Source: Flavobacterium salmonis (lineage in GTDB: Bacteria > Bacteroidota > Bacteroidia > Flavobacteriales > Flavobacteriaceae). From it: 64,000 nt of DNA. A program made the position numbers and the translations under genes. Each line of letters starts with the position of its first letter. Positions within the stretch are counted from its first letter, which is position 1. The DNA is taken from the NCBI RefSeq assembly GCF_903819435.1, contig NZ_CAIJDP010000083.1, forward strand, positions 1-64,000, written 5' to 3'. Positions 15,732-25,460 of the stretch are shown one piece after another. The notes under the pieces are model-generated. The model was given only the letters and a program-made list of their open reading frames with translations, did not search any database and was not told where the DNA came from.

Positions 15732-16787
15732 TTATTTATTCACCGGATTACTTCTAACATACGTCCCGTCATCATATTTAATTTGATAAGAAGAATCAAA
15801 GAACGTACTTGGCAAATAATAATCTGTTGTAATGATTTGTGCGCCTGATTTTTTGGCTGTTTCAAAATGTGTGTAATCATTTGCACGGGCTTCTTTGGTA
15901 TCAGCATCTGCTCTGGTTCTGATAATGTATCCTTTTTTAACTAAATCTGTAATTGTTGAATCTTCAGGATTGTTTCTGAATAAAGTTGCGGCTTCCGGTT
16001 TTCCGGGTTCAGCGTTGATGAAAACCGCTCTGCCTTTTAGTGACGGATGATTTAAAGCATACAAATCTCTTTTGGCTCCGTTATTATCCAGAATAAATAA
16101 AAATTTACCTTTTGCTTTTTTAAGTGTTGGCCAGTTGTTATTTAAAACCGCTTCTTCAAGGGTTTTGTATTTTCCACGCACCATGTCCGGTGTGATTAAC
16201 TTATTTCCTAAGCCTTTACGAAGTTCTTTGTCTAAAGCGTCAAATAACCCGGGCGTAAATTTCTCTGCTTTTGTGCCTAAAAAACTGTCATCATCTTTTG
16301 GTTCCAGCGTAATGAAAACAGGAACATGATCCGGATTGGCATCAGACCATTTTTTTAATTCGGCAAGGCAATTTTGAAGCGTGTAACAAGAGGTTCTAAA
16401 ATCGATATCGATCATATGAAAAACTTTAAAACCCGGTTTTTTCATTTCCCCATTTGGGTCATAAGCTTCTTTAGATTTTGCAAGATCCAAACCTTTTGGA
16501 TGTGCATATTTCCCGCCTTGAGAATCACCCTGAACATCAATTTCAAGATTACGCAAACCTTTGTTTAATTGGTCTGTGAGGCTAATATGAGTGTATTGCA
16601 AACCTTTTAGCGAACGTAAAGTATCTTTTGCCTGAATGAAATTGTACAAATCGGTTTCGATGGCGTGGCGGTAACTGTTGTGCGAACCAATAACCTGTAG
16701 CTGATTGATTTTTAAATCGTCGCTTTGTGCAGTAGAAGTGTAGGCTACTGCTGTGGTAATTAAAAATGTAAACAGAATTCGTTTCAT
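15732..16787 (-). CDS. PI-PLC-like phosphodiesterase (Ca2+-dependent type), secreted
   Basis: 351 residues with a signal peptide (about 1-21, ending STAQS). The catalytic TIM-barrel begins with the GSHNSYR motif (His36), then the LEIDV motif, a second histidine in VFHMIDID, and FITLEPKDD. These fit the bacterial PI-PLC-like family (phosphatidylinositol-specific phospholipase C1-like). The enzyme would cleave phosphodiester bonds in lipid or inositol-phosphate substrates outside the cell. It is a single gene running against the phosphoesterase at 13520. The gap of 16788-17167 holds a REP element and no gene. Confidence 0.85.
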   Translation of the reverse strand: MKRILFTFLITTAVAYTSTAQSDDLKINQLQVIGSHNSYRHAIETDLYNFIQAKDTLRSLKGLQYTHISLTDQLNKGLRNLEIDVQGDSQGGKYAHPKGLDLAKSKEAYDPNGEMKKPGFKVFHMIDIDFRTSCYTLQNCLAELKKWSDANPDHVPVFITLEPKDDDSFLGTKAEKFTPGLFDALDKELRKGLGNKLITPDMVRGKYKTLEEAVLNNNWPTLKKAKGKFLFILDNNGAKRDLYALNHPSLKGRAVFINAEPGKPEAATLFRNNPEDSTITDLVKKGYIIRTRADADTKEARANDYTHFETAKKSGAQIITTDYYLPSTFFDSSYQIKYDDGTYVRSNPVNK

Positions 16788-16868
16788 AATTTAAAATAAT
16801 AAGTATTAATAAAGATAAGGGAATATGATAAATAATTTAAAATTTTTAGAGGCAGTACGAAGGTTGGG

Positions 16869-16935
16869 TGTCAGGCTGAGCGGAGTCGAAGCCTTTTCTG
16901 AACTTAAAAGCCCTTCGACTCCGCTCAGGATGACA
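16869..16935. repeat. REP-like palindrome
   Basis: Arms beginning TGTCA and continuing CTGAGCGGAGTCGAAG (left) pair with CTTCGACTCCGCTCAG...TGACA (right) around a short centre. The arm differs at two bases near the outer end. This type of element is widely dispersed in Flavobacterium genomes, according to my memory. Confidence 0.75.
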
Positions 16936-17167
16936 TTGATTTACATGATTTTTATCCTTTTTTAAAGCTCACTAAATTAAAGTCTGAATTCTATTTTTGT
17001 GTTAGATAAAAAAAAAGAAATCAGCAATCGATTATCATTTTTGATTCAAAATAGTAGTATTTCTTCATCAAAAGAGGTTTTTATTTAATTAAAACTTAAC
17101 CTTCAGACAAAAAGTATTGAAGGGACATTTCCTTATTTTACATCAACAAATACCACTACAAATACCA

Positions 17168-17683
17168 ATGAAAAACCCTGAAATTTTTGAAAAAACGTAT
17201 ACTGATTACTGGAAAAAACTCACCTCCTTTTCGTATACAATGACTCAGGATAAAGACTTGGCGCAGAACATTGTTCAGGATGTTTTTATTGATTTATGGG
17301 AACGAAAAGATGATTTGAGCATTAATGCAATTGAACCTTATTTGTTTCGGGCAGTCAAAAATCAGATTTTCAAACATTACCAGAATAATCGTTTCGACAA
17401 GACCATTATGGAAGATCAATTTGAAGATTACATCCTTGATAACTTTTCGTCTATAGATCCCGAAGTAATGGATTTACTTTACTCTTTATTAGAGCAGCTT
17501 CCTGAAAAAAGAAAAGAAGTTTTATTGATGTATAAATTTCAGGATATGTCAATAGAACAGATTGCTGATGAACTCGGAATCTCGAAACAAACTGTAAAAA
17601 ACCAAATTTCATCAGCTGTAAAACAATTGCGTGAAGGTTTAAAAGATTTGGCGTGGCTGGCTCCATTCATTATTTTTCGTTAA
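17168..17683 (+). CDS. ECF sigma factor of the first SusCD locus
   Basis: 171 residues from the ATG at 17168 (the TTG at 17117 would add an unlikely 17-residue tail). Region 2 spans about residues 8-70 (QDKDLAQNIVQDVFIDLWER) and region 4 about 105-160 (LLEQLPEKRKEVLLMYKFQD, then the helix-turn-helix ELGISKQTVKNQISSAVKQL). It directs RNA polymerase to its target promoters, held inactive by the FecR-type anti-sigma 92 bases downstream. It is the first gene of the sigma/FecR/SusC/SusD set. Confidence 0.9.
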   Translation: MKNPEIFEKTYTDYWKKLTSFSYTMTQDKDLAQNIVQDVFIDLWERKDDLSINAIEPYLFRAVKNQIFKHYQNNRFDKTIMEDQFEDYILDNFSSIDPEVMDLLYSLLEQLPEKRKEVLLMYKFQDMSIEQIADELGISKQTVKNQISSAVKQLREGLKDLAWLAPFIIFR

Positions 17684-17775
17684 TTTTTTAAGATAACTTT
17701 CTGTTGATGTTTTCATAATATTTCCGGATAGTACGATTTTAAAGATTCAGTACTTACAGGTAACAAGTAAGTATT

Positions 17776-18696
17776 ATGAGAAAAAGAATCAAACATAGTT
17801 TAGCATATCTTATCGATAAAAGTTCCCGAAACAAAACTTCGGAAGCAGAAGGAAATCTGTTGGATGATTTTGCTTTTAACCACTATCAAAATTCAAAATG
17901 GAACGAAACTTCAATGGGCAATCCTGATGAAGTTTCTCAAAATATATATGAAGGAATTCAATTTCGAATCAGAAAAAGAACCTTCAGACCTTATTTTAAA
18001 TATATGGCAGCTGCCAGTATTCTTTTTCTTGTTGGTTTAGGATTTTTCTATAAACCTGAAATTGTTTCAGAGAAGCAATTGACATTTAAAACATCAGATA
18101 TCCCCAAATCTATCCAGTTAAGTGATGGCTCGAAAATTTATCTGGCAGCAAACTCATTATTTCAGTATCCTGAAAAATTTTCTGGCGAAGAACGAAACGT
18201 TTCACTATTAAAAGGAAATGCATTTTTTGAAATTGCCAAAGACAAAAAGCATCCTTTTATTATCACATCGGGCGAAATCAAAACAAGAGTTTTGGGGACT
18301 TCGTTTCACATACAAATGTCAAAAACGAAATGCGAAGTAATCGTTGTAACCGGAAAAGTAAATGTGAGTTCAAAAGGACAAAGTGTTGATCTGATTCCGA
18401 ATGAAGCGGCTTTGTTCGAATCGCAAAACCTGACCAGACAAGTGGCAGAGAAGTCCTTTTTGGTCAATTGGTATGCTACAGATCTTACACTGGACCAGAC
18501 TAAACTTCAGCAGGTTATCACTATTTTACAATATAAATACGGCGTTTCATTTCAGTTAAAAAACGAACAGGTATTAACTATGCCATTAACGGTATTCATC
18601 AAAAAAGACGCAACATTAGAGAATGTTCTGGAGCAGATAAATTACATCACCAACCTAAAATTTAAAGTTTATGGCCAAATAGTAAAAATGAATTAA
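17776..18696 (+). CDS. FecR-type anti-sigma factor of the first SusCD locus
   Basis: 306 residues. An N-terminal cytoplasmic part (1-73), one transmembrane segment (about 75-91, YMAAASILFLVGLGFFY), the FecR periplasmic domain (about 105-210; SIQLSDGSKIYLAANSLFQY, GNAFFEIAKDKKHPF, VLGTSFHI), then the C-terminal STN-interacting domain. In this family the periplasmic part contacts the STN domain of the SusC partner, and the cytoplasmic part restrains the sigma factor. The gene follows the sigma gene by 92 bases and precedes SusC by 69. Confidence 0.9.
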   Translation: MRKRIKHSLAYLIDKSSRNKTSEAEGNLLDDFAFNHYQNSKWNETSMGNPDEVSQNIYEGIQFRIRKRTFRPYFKYMAAASILFLVGLGFFYKPEIVSEKQLTFKTSDIPKSIQLSDGSKIYLAANSLFQYPEKFSGEERNVSLLKGNAFFEIAKDKKHPFIITSGEIKTRVLGTSFHIQMSKTKCEVIVVTGKVNVSSKGQSVDLIPNEAALFESQNLTRQVAEKSFLVNWYATDLTLDQTKLQQVITILQYKYGVSFQLKNEQVLTMPLTVFIKKDATLENVLEQINYITNLKFKVYGQIVKMN

Positions 18697-18707
18697 AAAC
18701 AAAAAAG

Positions 18708-18727
18708 TAGTTGCTGAGAACAACTGC
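18708..18727 (+). promoter_or_regulatory. Leader hairpin between FecR and SusC, locus 1
   Basis: GTAGTTG/CAACTGC pair with one G-U across a 6-7-base loop, directly after an A-rich run and 38 bases before the SusC start. Equivalents lie at 51081-51106 and 55706-55731. Confidence 0.4.
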
Positions 18728-18765
18728 GATTAATAATTAAGTATCGAAAACCAATAACTTAAATC

Positions 18766-21700
18766 ATGTATTTTAAACGAATCAATTTAAATTTTCTAAA
18801 AGGACTTTTCTTTGTGGTCCTGACATTGCTTTCCGTTCAAAACGGTTACTGTAAAGTCAATTACAAAAAATCAAATGTAGATAATAAAATAGAAAAGGCG
18901 ACGCTGGTTTCTATTTTTTCAAAATTAAGCAAGCAAACGGACTACAAATTCAGTTACGGACAGGCAATTATCGCTGATAATAAGGTCTATACGGTAAGTG
19001 ATACGAATGAATCTGTAACTGTGATTTTGAATGACCTTTCTAAAAAAGCAAATTTCAATTACAACATCAACGGAAAATTAGTGCTGATTCAGAAAACTGT
19101 TGCTGTAAAAAAGAACGAAGCCGCAGATAAGATAAAGGTAAAAGGAAAAATCGTTGACGAAAACGGAGTACCAATGCCTGGTGTAAGCATTGTAGAAGCT
19201 ACAACCAAAAATGCTTCGGTAAGTAATTTTGACGGAGAATTCGAAATTACGGTTGAAGAAGACCGAAATCTTGAGGTTTCGTACTTAGGCTATAAAATGA
19301 AAACCGTTGCGGTTCAAAAAAGCTTTATGACGATTCAGTTAGAACCAAATACATCAGAGTTAAGCGAAGTTTTGGTTGTGGGTTACGGAAAACAGTCTAA
19401 AAAAGATGTAACCGGAGCCGTAACACAATTAGAGGCAGCCAATTTTAAACAAGGTGTAAATGTTTCAGTAGATAACTTAATTCAGGGAAAAGTTGCGGGT
19501 GTACGTGTTGTAAATGCAAGCGGTGAGCCGGGAGCAGGAGTAAACGTAACAATTAGAGGAGTAGGATCTATCAGAAGCGGTAGTACACCTTTGTTTGTAG
19601 TAGACGGTCTGCCATTATCAAATGACGATGTGAGCCCTACAGGAACTAATGTTGGTTTTGGAGCGTCTTCTGCAAAAAATCCATTGAACTTTTTGAATAC
19701 AAGCGATATTGAATCGATTACTGTTTTAAAAGATGCTTCGGCAGCCGCTATTTACGGTGCAAGAGGTTCTAACGGTGTTATTCTTGTGACGACTAAAAAA
19801 GGAGCAAAAGGCGAGGGAACAATGACTTTTGATTCGTATTTAGGAGTTGCAAAAGTGGCTAATAAACTGGACGTTTTAAGTGCAGATCAATATAGAAAAG
19901 CGATTAAAGACCCTGCTTTTGATCACGGCGGAAACACAGACTGGCAGGACGTAATTTACAGAACAGCTATTACAACAAACAACGCACTTTCTTTTGCAAA
20001 GCAAACAGAATCAGGAAATTATTATGCTTCGATAGCACATATGGATCAGGAGGGGATTATCCGTAACAGTAATTTCAAACGTCTTTCGGGAAGGATTAAT
20101 GCTTCAGAATCATTTTTAGACAACAAACGTTTAAAATTAAAATTGAACCTTACAGCAAGTGAAACTAAGGATAACGGTGTTCCAACCAGTGATGACGGTG
20201 GATCTAACGGGCAATTGATTGTACATACTCTGATGGCAAACCCAACAAGATCGGTTTATGATGCTGATGGAAAGTACACCAATTTTAATATGAATGCGCA
20301 CTACAATCCTGCTTATTTGTTAAGCATTTACGAGGATGAAACACGTACTTTGAGAGTTTTAGGAAACTTAGAAACTTCTTTTAGAATTATCAACGGATTA
20401 GAATATAAATTAAACGTAGGTATTGACCGTTCTACATCTGAAAGAAATACGACCATTTATCCAAACACCACCGATTTAAACCCGACAGGAAGGTATGTAC
20501 AGAACAATCTGGATTCTAAAAACTCTTTAATCGAACATTATCTGACGTACAACCTAAATTTAGACAAACATAAAATCGAAGCTTTGGGAGGTTTCTCTTA
20601 TCAGAAATTTGAGCGATCAGGAACCAATTTTACTATCGAAAACATTAATGAAAAAGGAGTAGGAGTAAAACCATCAATCAATCCCGGCATTAAAGGACAA
20701 AAACCGGTCATAACAGGTTATGCACAGGAAAACGAATTGCAGTCTTACTTTGGCAGGTTAAATTATACGTTTAATGATAAATACCTGTTGACCGCTTCGA
20801 TGAGAGCAGATGGTTCAACTCGTTTTGGAGAAAACAATAAATACGGTTACTTTCCTTCATTTGCTTTAGGCTGGAATATTTTTAAAGAAAGTTTCCTTGA
20901 AAATGCTACTGCTGTAAACAACTTAAAACTTAGAGCAAGCTGGGGACAAACAGGAAACCAGGAAGTAGAGAACAAACTGACAAAAGCAAGCTACTCATTA
21001 TCCGGAGCAGACGGATATTATTTGTATGACGATTTGAATCTGGTAAACGGAATTTCTGTAGTAAGAACAGCCAATCCTGATTTAAAATGGGAAGTTGTTA
21101 CACAGTTTAACGTAGGAGCAGATTTTAATTTATGGAACGATAAATTGTACGGTACAGTTGACTATTTCAACAAAACAACAACAGACGCTATCCTAAATGT
21201 TCCTGCACCGGTATTAAGCCCCACTACAACAATCTGGACAAATATTAAAGATGGTAAAATCATCAACAAAGGTATCGAGATCATGTTGGGTTCAAAAATA
21301 ATCAATACAAAGGATTTTACATGGAATGTTGATGTAAACGGCGCAACATTAAAAAATAAAATTGAAGACTTACCGGTTTCAGAAATCTTAACCGGAACAG
21401 TTTCAGGACCTGGACAATCGGGTGTAAATGCGAATATCTACAAAAACGGCTATGCTGCAGGATCATTTTACATGAGAAAGCATATTGGTTTTGACGCTAA
21501 CGGAAATGATATTTTTGAAGACCAAAACGGTGACGGAAAAATTGATAACAGCGACCGCGTTATTTTTGAAGGGGCACTGCCTACTTTTTACTACGGACTT
21601 AACAGTGATATGAAATACAAAAAATTCAGTTTTTCATTCTCTATCATTGGTCAGACAGGAGGTTATTTATTGAATAATACAGGTTTGAATGCTTTAAACA

Positions 21701-22047
21701 TCAATAACCTTGCTTCAGACAGAAACGTGGCGACACAATATTATGACTCTGGTGCAAACTCTGCAAACTCTCCGATTTTATCATCGCTTTTCCTTGAAAA
21801 ATCAGATTTTATCAGATTAAATACAGCTCGTTTAGGGTATGATTTCAACCTTAAAAACGCAACCTGGATAAACGGGTTAACGCTTTATGTAACAGGTCAG
21901 AACCTGCTTACGATTACAAATTATTCAGGATATGACCCTTTAGTGAATACACCAAAATCAAATGGTGGAAACCAGTCTATCGGTATCGATTACGCTAGTT
22001 ACCCAACTTCCAGAACTTTCAGTTTTGGTGCAACTTTAAAATTATAA
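18766..22047 (+). CDS. SusC/RagA-type TonB-dependent transporter with STN domain, locus 1
   Basis: 1093 residues. Domains in order: signal peptide (about 1-29), STN signalling domain (about 45-115), carboxypeptidase-regulatory-like domain (about 125-195, KVKGKIVDENGVPMPGVSI), plug with VLVVGYGKQSKKDVTGAV and the SusC-type IESITVLKDASAAAIYGARG block, then a large outer-membrane barrel ending SFGATLKL. It pumps its ligand across the outer membrane with TonB energy and signals to FecR. The SusD partner overlaps its stop (TAATG). The substrate cannot be read: no glycoside hydrolase or peptidase is next to it. Confidence 0.95.
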   Translation: MYFKRINLNFLKGLFFVVLTLLSVQNGYCKVNYKKSNVDNKIEKATLVSIFSKLSKQTDYKFSYGQAIIADNKVYTVSDTNESVTVILNDLSKKANFNYNINGKLVLIQKTVAVKKNEAADKIKVKGKIVDENGVPMPGVSIVEATTKNASVSNFDGEFEITVEEDRNLEVSYLGYKMKTVAVQKSFMTIQLEPNTSELSEVLVVGYGKQSKKDVTGAVTQLEAANFKQGVNVSVDNLIQGKVAGVRVVNASGEPGAGVNVTIRGVGSIRSGSTPLFVVDGLPLSNDDVSPTGTNVGFGASSAKNPLNFLNTSDIESITVLKDASAAAIYGARGSNGVILVTTKKGAKGEGTMTFDSYLGVAKVANKLDVLSADQYRKAIKDPAFDHGGNTDWQDVIYRTAITTNNALSFAKQTESGNYYASIAHMDQEGIIRNSNFKRLSGRINASESFLDNKRLKLKLNLTASETKDNGVPTSDDGGSNGQLIVHTLMANPTRSVYDADGKYTNFNMNAHYNPAYLLSIYEDETRTLRVLGNLETSFRIINGLEYKLNVGIDRSTSERNTTIYPNTTDLNPTGRYVQNNLDSKNSLIEHYLTYNLNLDKHKIEALGGFSYQKFERSGTNFTIENINEKGVGVKPSINPGIKGQKPVITGYAQENELQSYFGRLNYTFNDKYLLTASMRADGSTRFGENNKYGYFPSFALGWNIFKESFLENATAVNNLKLRASWGQTGNQEVENKLTKASYSLSGADGYYLYDDLNLVNGISVVRTANPDLKWEVVTQFNVGADFNLWNDKLYGTVDYFNKTTTDAILNVPAPVLSPTTTIWTNIKDGKIINKGIEIMLGSKIINTKDFTWNVDVNGATLKNKIEDLPVSEILTGTVSGPGQSGVNANIYKNGYAAGSFYMRKHIGFDANGNDIFEDQNGDGKIDNSDRVIFEGALPTFYYGLNSDMKYKKFSFSFSIIGQTGGYLLNNTGLNALNINNLASDRNVATQYYDSGANSANSPILSSLFLEKSDFIRLNTARLGYDFNLKNATWINGLTLYVTGQNLLTITNYSGYDPLVNTPKSNGGNQSIGIDYASYPTSRTFSFGATLKL

Positions 22048-23825
22048 TGATCATGAAGACAAAAACGATATTCAGTTTAAAAATTATAACGCTATTTTCT
22101 TTTATTTTTCTCTTTGCCAGCTGTACAGATCTTGATGAAGTTGTACTTGATGAAGTATTGGGAGGTGAAGCCTCAGATCCTGCCGGTGCACTTGCTGCGG
22201 CTTATGACCGATTGGGAGACAGAACATTTACAGATCACGGAGGTGTTTTTTCATTACAGGAATACACAACAGACGAGGCTATTTTACCAACCCGCGGAAG
22301 TGATTGGGGAGACGGTGGAAAATGGAGAGACATGCACGAATTTACATGGACTTCTAATAACGCTATCGTTGTGGATAACTGGAATTTGCTGACCAACGGA
22401 ATTACACGTTCCCTTACTGCAATTAAAGCTATTGAAGAAAGTACTATTGCAGACAAAGCAATGTTTTTGGCTGAAGCCAAGGCACTTTTAGCATTTTATA
22501 CTTACCACACGCTGGATTTGTACGGACAGGCGCCATACAAAGATCCGATGGTTTTCAAAGCACCTTTGCAGGTTTTTAAAGCAGACACTCAGATCGATCA
22601 ATTAATTACCGAAGTTGAAGCTTTGATTCCTGATTTGGCTGATATAGGAACAAAAAGCACACACCACGGAAGATTTACAAAACAGGCAGCTTACGCTTTT
22701 TTGAGTACCATGTATTTAAATCGTGCCGTTTTTAAAGACCGTTATAATGCAACTTCAAACTTCAATTTTAGTGAAGCAGCCGTATCAGGTTCAGGAACCG
22801 ATATGGATCGTGTTATTTATTACACTTCATTGCTAATTGACTCAGGTAAATTTTCTTTAGAGAGTGATTATTTCAAAAATTTTGCAAGAGACAATGATAA
22901 GGGGAAAGAGTTAATTTTTGCTATTTCACAAAAAATAGATTACATCCGCAACGGATCAAACAGTTTCGCTTATGTATGTATGGAACGTAACCAGAGAACT
23001 TCTGCAGCAAACAGAGGAACAAATGCTGCCTGTACAACTCCTGAATTTTATGCCACCTGGGATGGAAATCATGATGACCCAAGGTTTCACCAGCATTACC
23101 AATATGCAGACGGTACCTGGTTTATGAATGATGGTACAGATGTAAGCGTTCCAGCAACAGATCTTGTGCCTAACAATGATAAAAACCTGCCTTGGTTTCA
23201 CTTTAACAGAGGTATTCAGGCAGGACCTCAGTATGGACCAAAATTATTGACATCGGCATCTCTTGAAATGGTAGGGAACCGTATCAAAGTATCTCCTTTG
23301 TATATGGAAAAAAGTACTACTACGAGAATGGATTTTACACCAACATTAACGTTTACAAAACCATTAGAATCTGTTTTTGCCCAAAACGAAATCAATCAGG
23401 GAGCCCGTATTTTTAAATATGAATTTGATCCCGAAGGAGGAAACGGTAACAGTAATGTTGATATTTCGTTGTTCCGTTTAGGCGGAGTGTATGCCATGAG
23501 AGCCGAGGCTTATTTCAGAAAAGGGAGCACAGGTTTAGCAATGAGCGATTTAAACACATTGCGTACCAGCAGACACAGAGAATCATTGTTTGCAAATGCT
23601 CCCGGAAAAGCACTTACTGCCGCTTTAGACGCAGCACAATTGTATAAAGAATTAGGTTTCGAATTGTACTGGGAACTGCAAAGAAGACCACAAAGCCTTC
23701 GTTTCGGAAAATTTGATTTGCCGGGAACTGCAAAACCAGCCACAGAGCCATACAGAAGATTTTTCCCGATTCCGCAAACCGTGATCGATGCAAAAGATCT
23801 GGAACAAAACGAAGGATATAAGTAA
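22047..23825 (+). CDS. SusD/RagB-type outer-membrane lipoprotein, locus 1
   Basis: 592 residues, with lipobox LFASC (Cys26). It may start at the overlapping ATG at 22047 or at the ATG at 22053. SusD hallmarks are visible: a helical TPR-like core (about 60-300), and the C-terminal block with LGFELYWELQRR, RRFFPIPQTVIDAK and LEQNEGYK. It sits as a lid on SusC and binds the substrate. At 592 residues it is somewhat longer than a typical SusD. A terminator follows at 23858. Confidence 0.93.
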   Translation: MIMKTKTIFSLKIITLFSFIFLFASCTDLDEVVLDEVLGGEASDPAGALAAAYDRLGDRTFTDHGGVFSLQEYTTDEAILPTRGSDWGDGGKWRDMHEFTWTSNNAIVVDNWNLLTNGITRSLTAIKAIEESTIADKAMFLAEAKALLAFYTYHTLDLYGQAPYKDPMVFKAPLQVFKADTQIDQLITEVEALIPDLADIGTKSTHHGRFTKQAAYAFLSTMYLNRAVFKDRYNATSNFNFSEAAVSGSGTDMDRVIYYTSLLIDSGKFSLESDYFKNFARDNDKGKELIFAISQKIDYIRNGSNSFAYVCMERNQRTSAANRGTNAACTTPEFYATWDGNHDDPRFHQHYQYADGTWFMNDGTDVSVPATDLVPNNDKNLPWFHFNRGIQAGPQYGPKLLTSASLEMVGNRIKVSPLYMEKSTTTRMDFTPTLTFTKPLESVFAQNEINQGARIFKYEFDPEGGNGNSNVDISLFRLGGVYAMRAEAYFRKGSTGLAMSDLNTLRTSRHRESLFANAPGKALTAALDAAQLYKELGFELYWELQRRPQSLRFGKFDLPGTAKPATEPYRRFFPIPQTVIDAKDLEQNEGYK

Positions 23826-23857
23826 GAAGTTGTGTTAGTTTATTTTTTTGACAAAAT

Positions 23858-23890
23858 GCCTGTTTCGAGAGAGACAGGCTTTTGTTTTTT
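23858..23890 (+). terminator. Terminator after the first SusCD locus
   Basis: GCCTGTTTC / GAGACAGGC arms (one G-T) with a 4-base loop and a following T-run. Confidence 0.7.
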
Positions 23891-23904
23891 AATCAGGAGC
23901 TGGT

Positions 23905-24069
23905 TCCAGCTGTCCACTATATCTTTTGTGCCGAACCCCGGCACAAAAGGATGCCGCTTCCATCTGGGCTAGGGCTTTTAGGTTTCATAGAACCAATATT
24001 ATAAAAGAGTATTTTAGAAATTTAGCAGATAAGTTTTTAATTATAAATAAATTATATTTGAAAAAATAA
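23905..24069 (+). repeat. Intergenic repeat carrying a promoter, copy 1
   Basis: About 150 bases closely related to 30199-30357. Shared parts include CTTTTGTGC / GCACAAAAG-type arms, GGGCTAGGGCTTT, and the end TTATAAATAAATTATATTTG. In this copy the arms CTTTTGTGCC (23923) and GGCACAAAAG (23940) are perfect. The two copies bracket most of an orphan-gene run. The downstream end holds a -7 box at 24053 directly before the first orphan gene. Confidence 0.65.
24053..24060 (+). promoter_or_regulatory. -7 box at the start of the orphan-gene run
   Basis: TATATTTG, matching TAnnTTTG, 17 bases before the ATG at 24078. Confidence 0.5.
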
Positions 24070-24077
24070 TACGAAAT

Positions 24078-24836
24078 ATGAAAATTTTAAAAATAGTTAT
24101 TGGTGTATTTTTATTATTCGGTGCAGGTTCTGAATATGTAAGTGCAAGTCATGAACTTTTAACTTTTACTTCTCCAGGAATTTTAATTGGCTGTTTTTTA
24201 GTTATATTTTTTTGCACTTGGATAATTGGTAGTGGAATATCAAAAGATAAATTAAAAATTCGTTCATTTCAATTTATCAAGTATTTTGCAATTTGTTTTG
24301 GTGCATTTTTAATTTTAGCTTTTGTGAATTTGGCGACTTACAAAGAAAATCCTGAAATCATCACAATAAATAGAATTAATATTGATATTGCAGAAATGAT
24401 GAGTGGTTCGAAAAGAATGATTCCTGATGAAAATCAAAGAAGATTGTATTGCATTTGTATAGTAACAAAACTTGCAAATGATAAAAACATATCAGAAAAA
24501 CATATTGATGAATTAAAATCTGGTAAAATTGATGAAATTCTAATTTCATTAAAATCAGAAAATAAATTGAGTACATTAAATTTGGAAGAGTGTTTTGATT
24601 CTAATACGAAAATGAATTGGACAAGTAAAATAGAAGAAACTGTAAAAAAGGATATTTTAAGTAATCTTAAAAATAGTAGATATGCAAAAACAAATGATTT
24701 AAACAAATTTTGTGATTGTCAGATAACTGAATATAAAAAACTTACAGCAAAAGAATTATCAAGCGAAGAATTTGCAAATTCTCAAAAAAAACAAAATATT
24801 GAAAAAGAGTGTGATTTAAAAAGTAGAATAAAATAA
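24078..24836 (+). CDS. Orphan membrane protein with cysteine-rich C-terminal domain
   Basis: 252 residues, not recognised. Three hydrophobic segments (about 1-20, 34-53, 67-87) are followed by a charged soluble domain of ~150 residues with several cysteines (CICIV near 125, ECF near 170, CDCQ near 213, ECD near 246), which could form disulphides outside the membrane. Low G+C and very Lys/Asn-rich. It is the first in a row of + strand orphans and is followed by the attC-like element at 24850. A promoter box lies 17 bases upstream. Confidence 0.6.
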   Translation: MKILKIVIGVFLLFGAGSEYVSASHELLTFTSPGILIGCFLVIFFCTWIIGSGISKDKLKIRSFQFIKYFAICFGAFLILAFVNLATYKENPEIITINRINIDIAEMMSGSKRMIPDENQRRLYCICIVTKLANDKNISEKHIDELKSGKIDEILISLKSENKLSTLNLEECFDSNTKMNWTSKIEETVKKDILSNLKNSRYAKTNDLNKFCDCQITEYKKLTAKELSSEEFANSQKKQNIEKECDLKSRIK

Positions 24837-24849
24837 AAAAGAATTATTA

Positions 24850-24948
24850 CCGACAGCTACAACGGATTTGGGCAATTGGCTTAATGGAAAGATAGTTTTG
24901 TATTTGATATGATTATGCAAATCTAAAGGTAGTAACAGAGTGTTAGCC
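24850..24948 (+). repeat. attC-like intergenic element 1
   Basis: Begins GCTAC-AACG-GATTTG and returns CAAATC-TAAAG-GTAGT, an imperfect stem, with core GTTAGCC at 24942-24948, 26 bases before the next ATG. The internal stretch (ATTGGCTTAATGGAAAGAT) is shared with elements at 26835 and, partly, 25481. Position, stem and GTTRRRY-like end suggest an integron attC site. This is an inference. Confidence 0.4.
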
Positions 24949-24973
24949 GTTTTTTCCCTAAACGACACCAAAA

Positions 24974-25450
24974 ATGAAAAAATCAACCAAAATTTTCTTT
25001 TTAATTCTTCTAATTTTAATAATTGGAATTTTCATTCATCCTCAGAAAGTAATCTATGAGGCAAATGTTGAAGGAAAAGTAATTGACGAAAATAATAAAC
25101 CCGTTATTAATGCAATAGTTTACAGAATTGAAAAAGAGTATTATATTGATAAAGAAATTGGCTCAAATGAATCAAGAGATTTAAGAACTGAAATTGCCAA
25201 AACGGACAAAAATGGGAACTTCAAATTTTATGAAAAATCAAGAATAGATTGGTTTCATACTCCATTAGATTTACCATTCGCTTACTGTTATGCGGAATTC
25301 GAAATTGAGAAAAGTGGATTTGAATTTTACAAAACAAAGTTTGGTGAGTTTGAACAATACAGAATTGAAAATTGTTACGCTTGTGAAAAAGTATTATTTA
25401 AGCCAATCATTATTTTGAAAAGTCTAAAAAAAATAGAAACACAAAACTGA
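24974..25450 (+). CDS. Membrane-anchored carboxypeptidase-regulatory-like domain protein
   Basis: 158 residues. One N-terminal hydrophobic segment (about 4-22, no lipobox), then a beta-sandwich that opens with VEGKVIDENNKPVINAIVYR, the signature of the carboxypeptidase-regulatory-like (transthyretin-like) fold, with TDKNGNFKFYE as a following strand. Two cysteines (NCYAC) lie near the end. Such domains are usually fused to transporters; here it stands alone on the periplasmic face of the membrane. The role is unknown. Confidence 0.6.
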   Translation: MKKSTKIFFLILLILIIGIFIHPQKVIYEANVEGKVIDENNKPVINAIVYRIEKEYYIDKEIGSNESRDLRTEIAKTDKNGNFKFYEKSRIDWFHTPLDLPFAYCYAEFEIEKSGFEFYKTKFGEFEQYRIENCYACEKVLFKPIIILKSLKKIETQN

Positions 25451-25460
25451 AAAATAAAAA

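Noticed and set aside
16869-16935. Rho-independent terminator
   Set aside because: Strong palindrome but no T-run; its sequence matches the common dispersed REP type.
18766-23825. Polysaccharide utilisation locus with glycoside hydrolases
   Set aside because: No glycoside hydrolase, lyase or sulfatase is near any of the three SusCD pairs.
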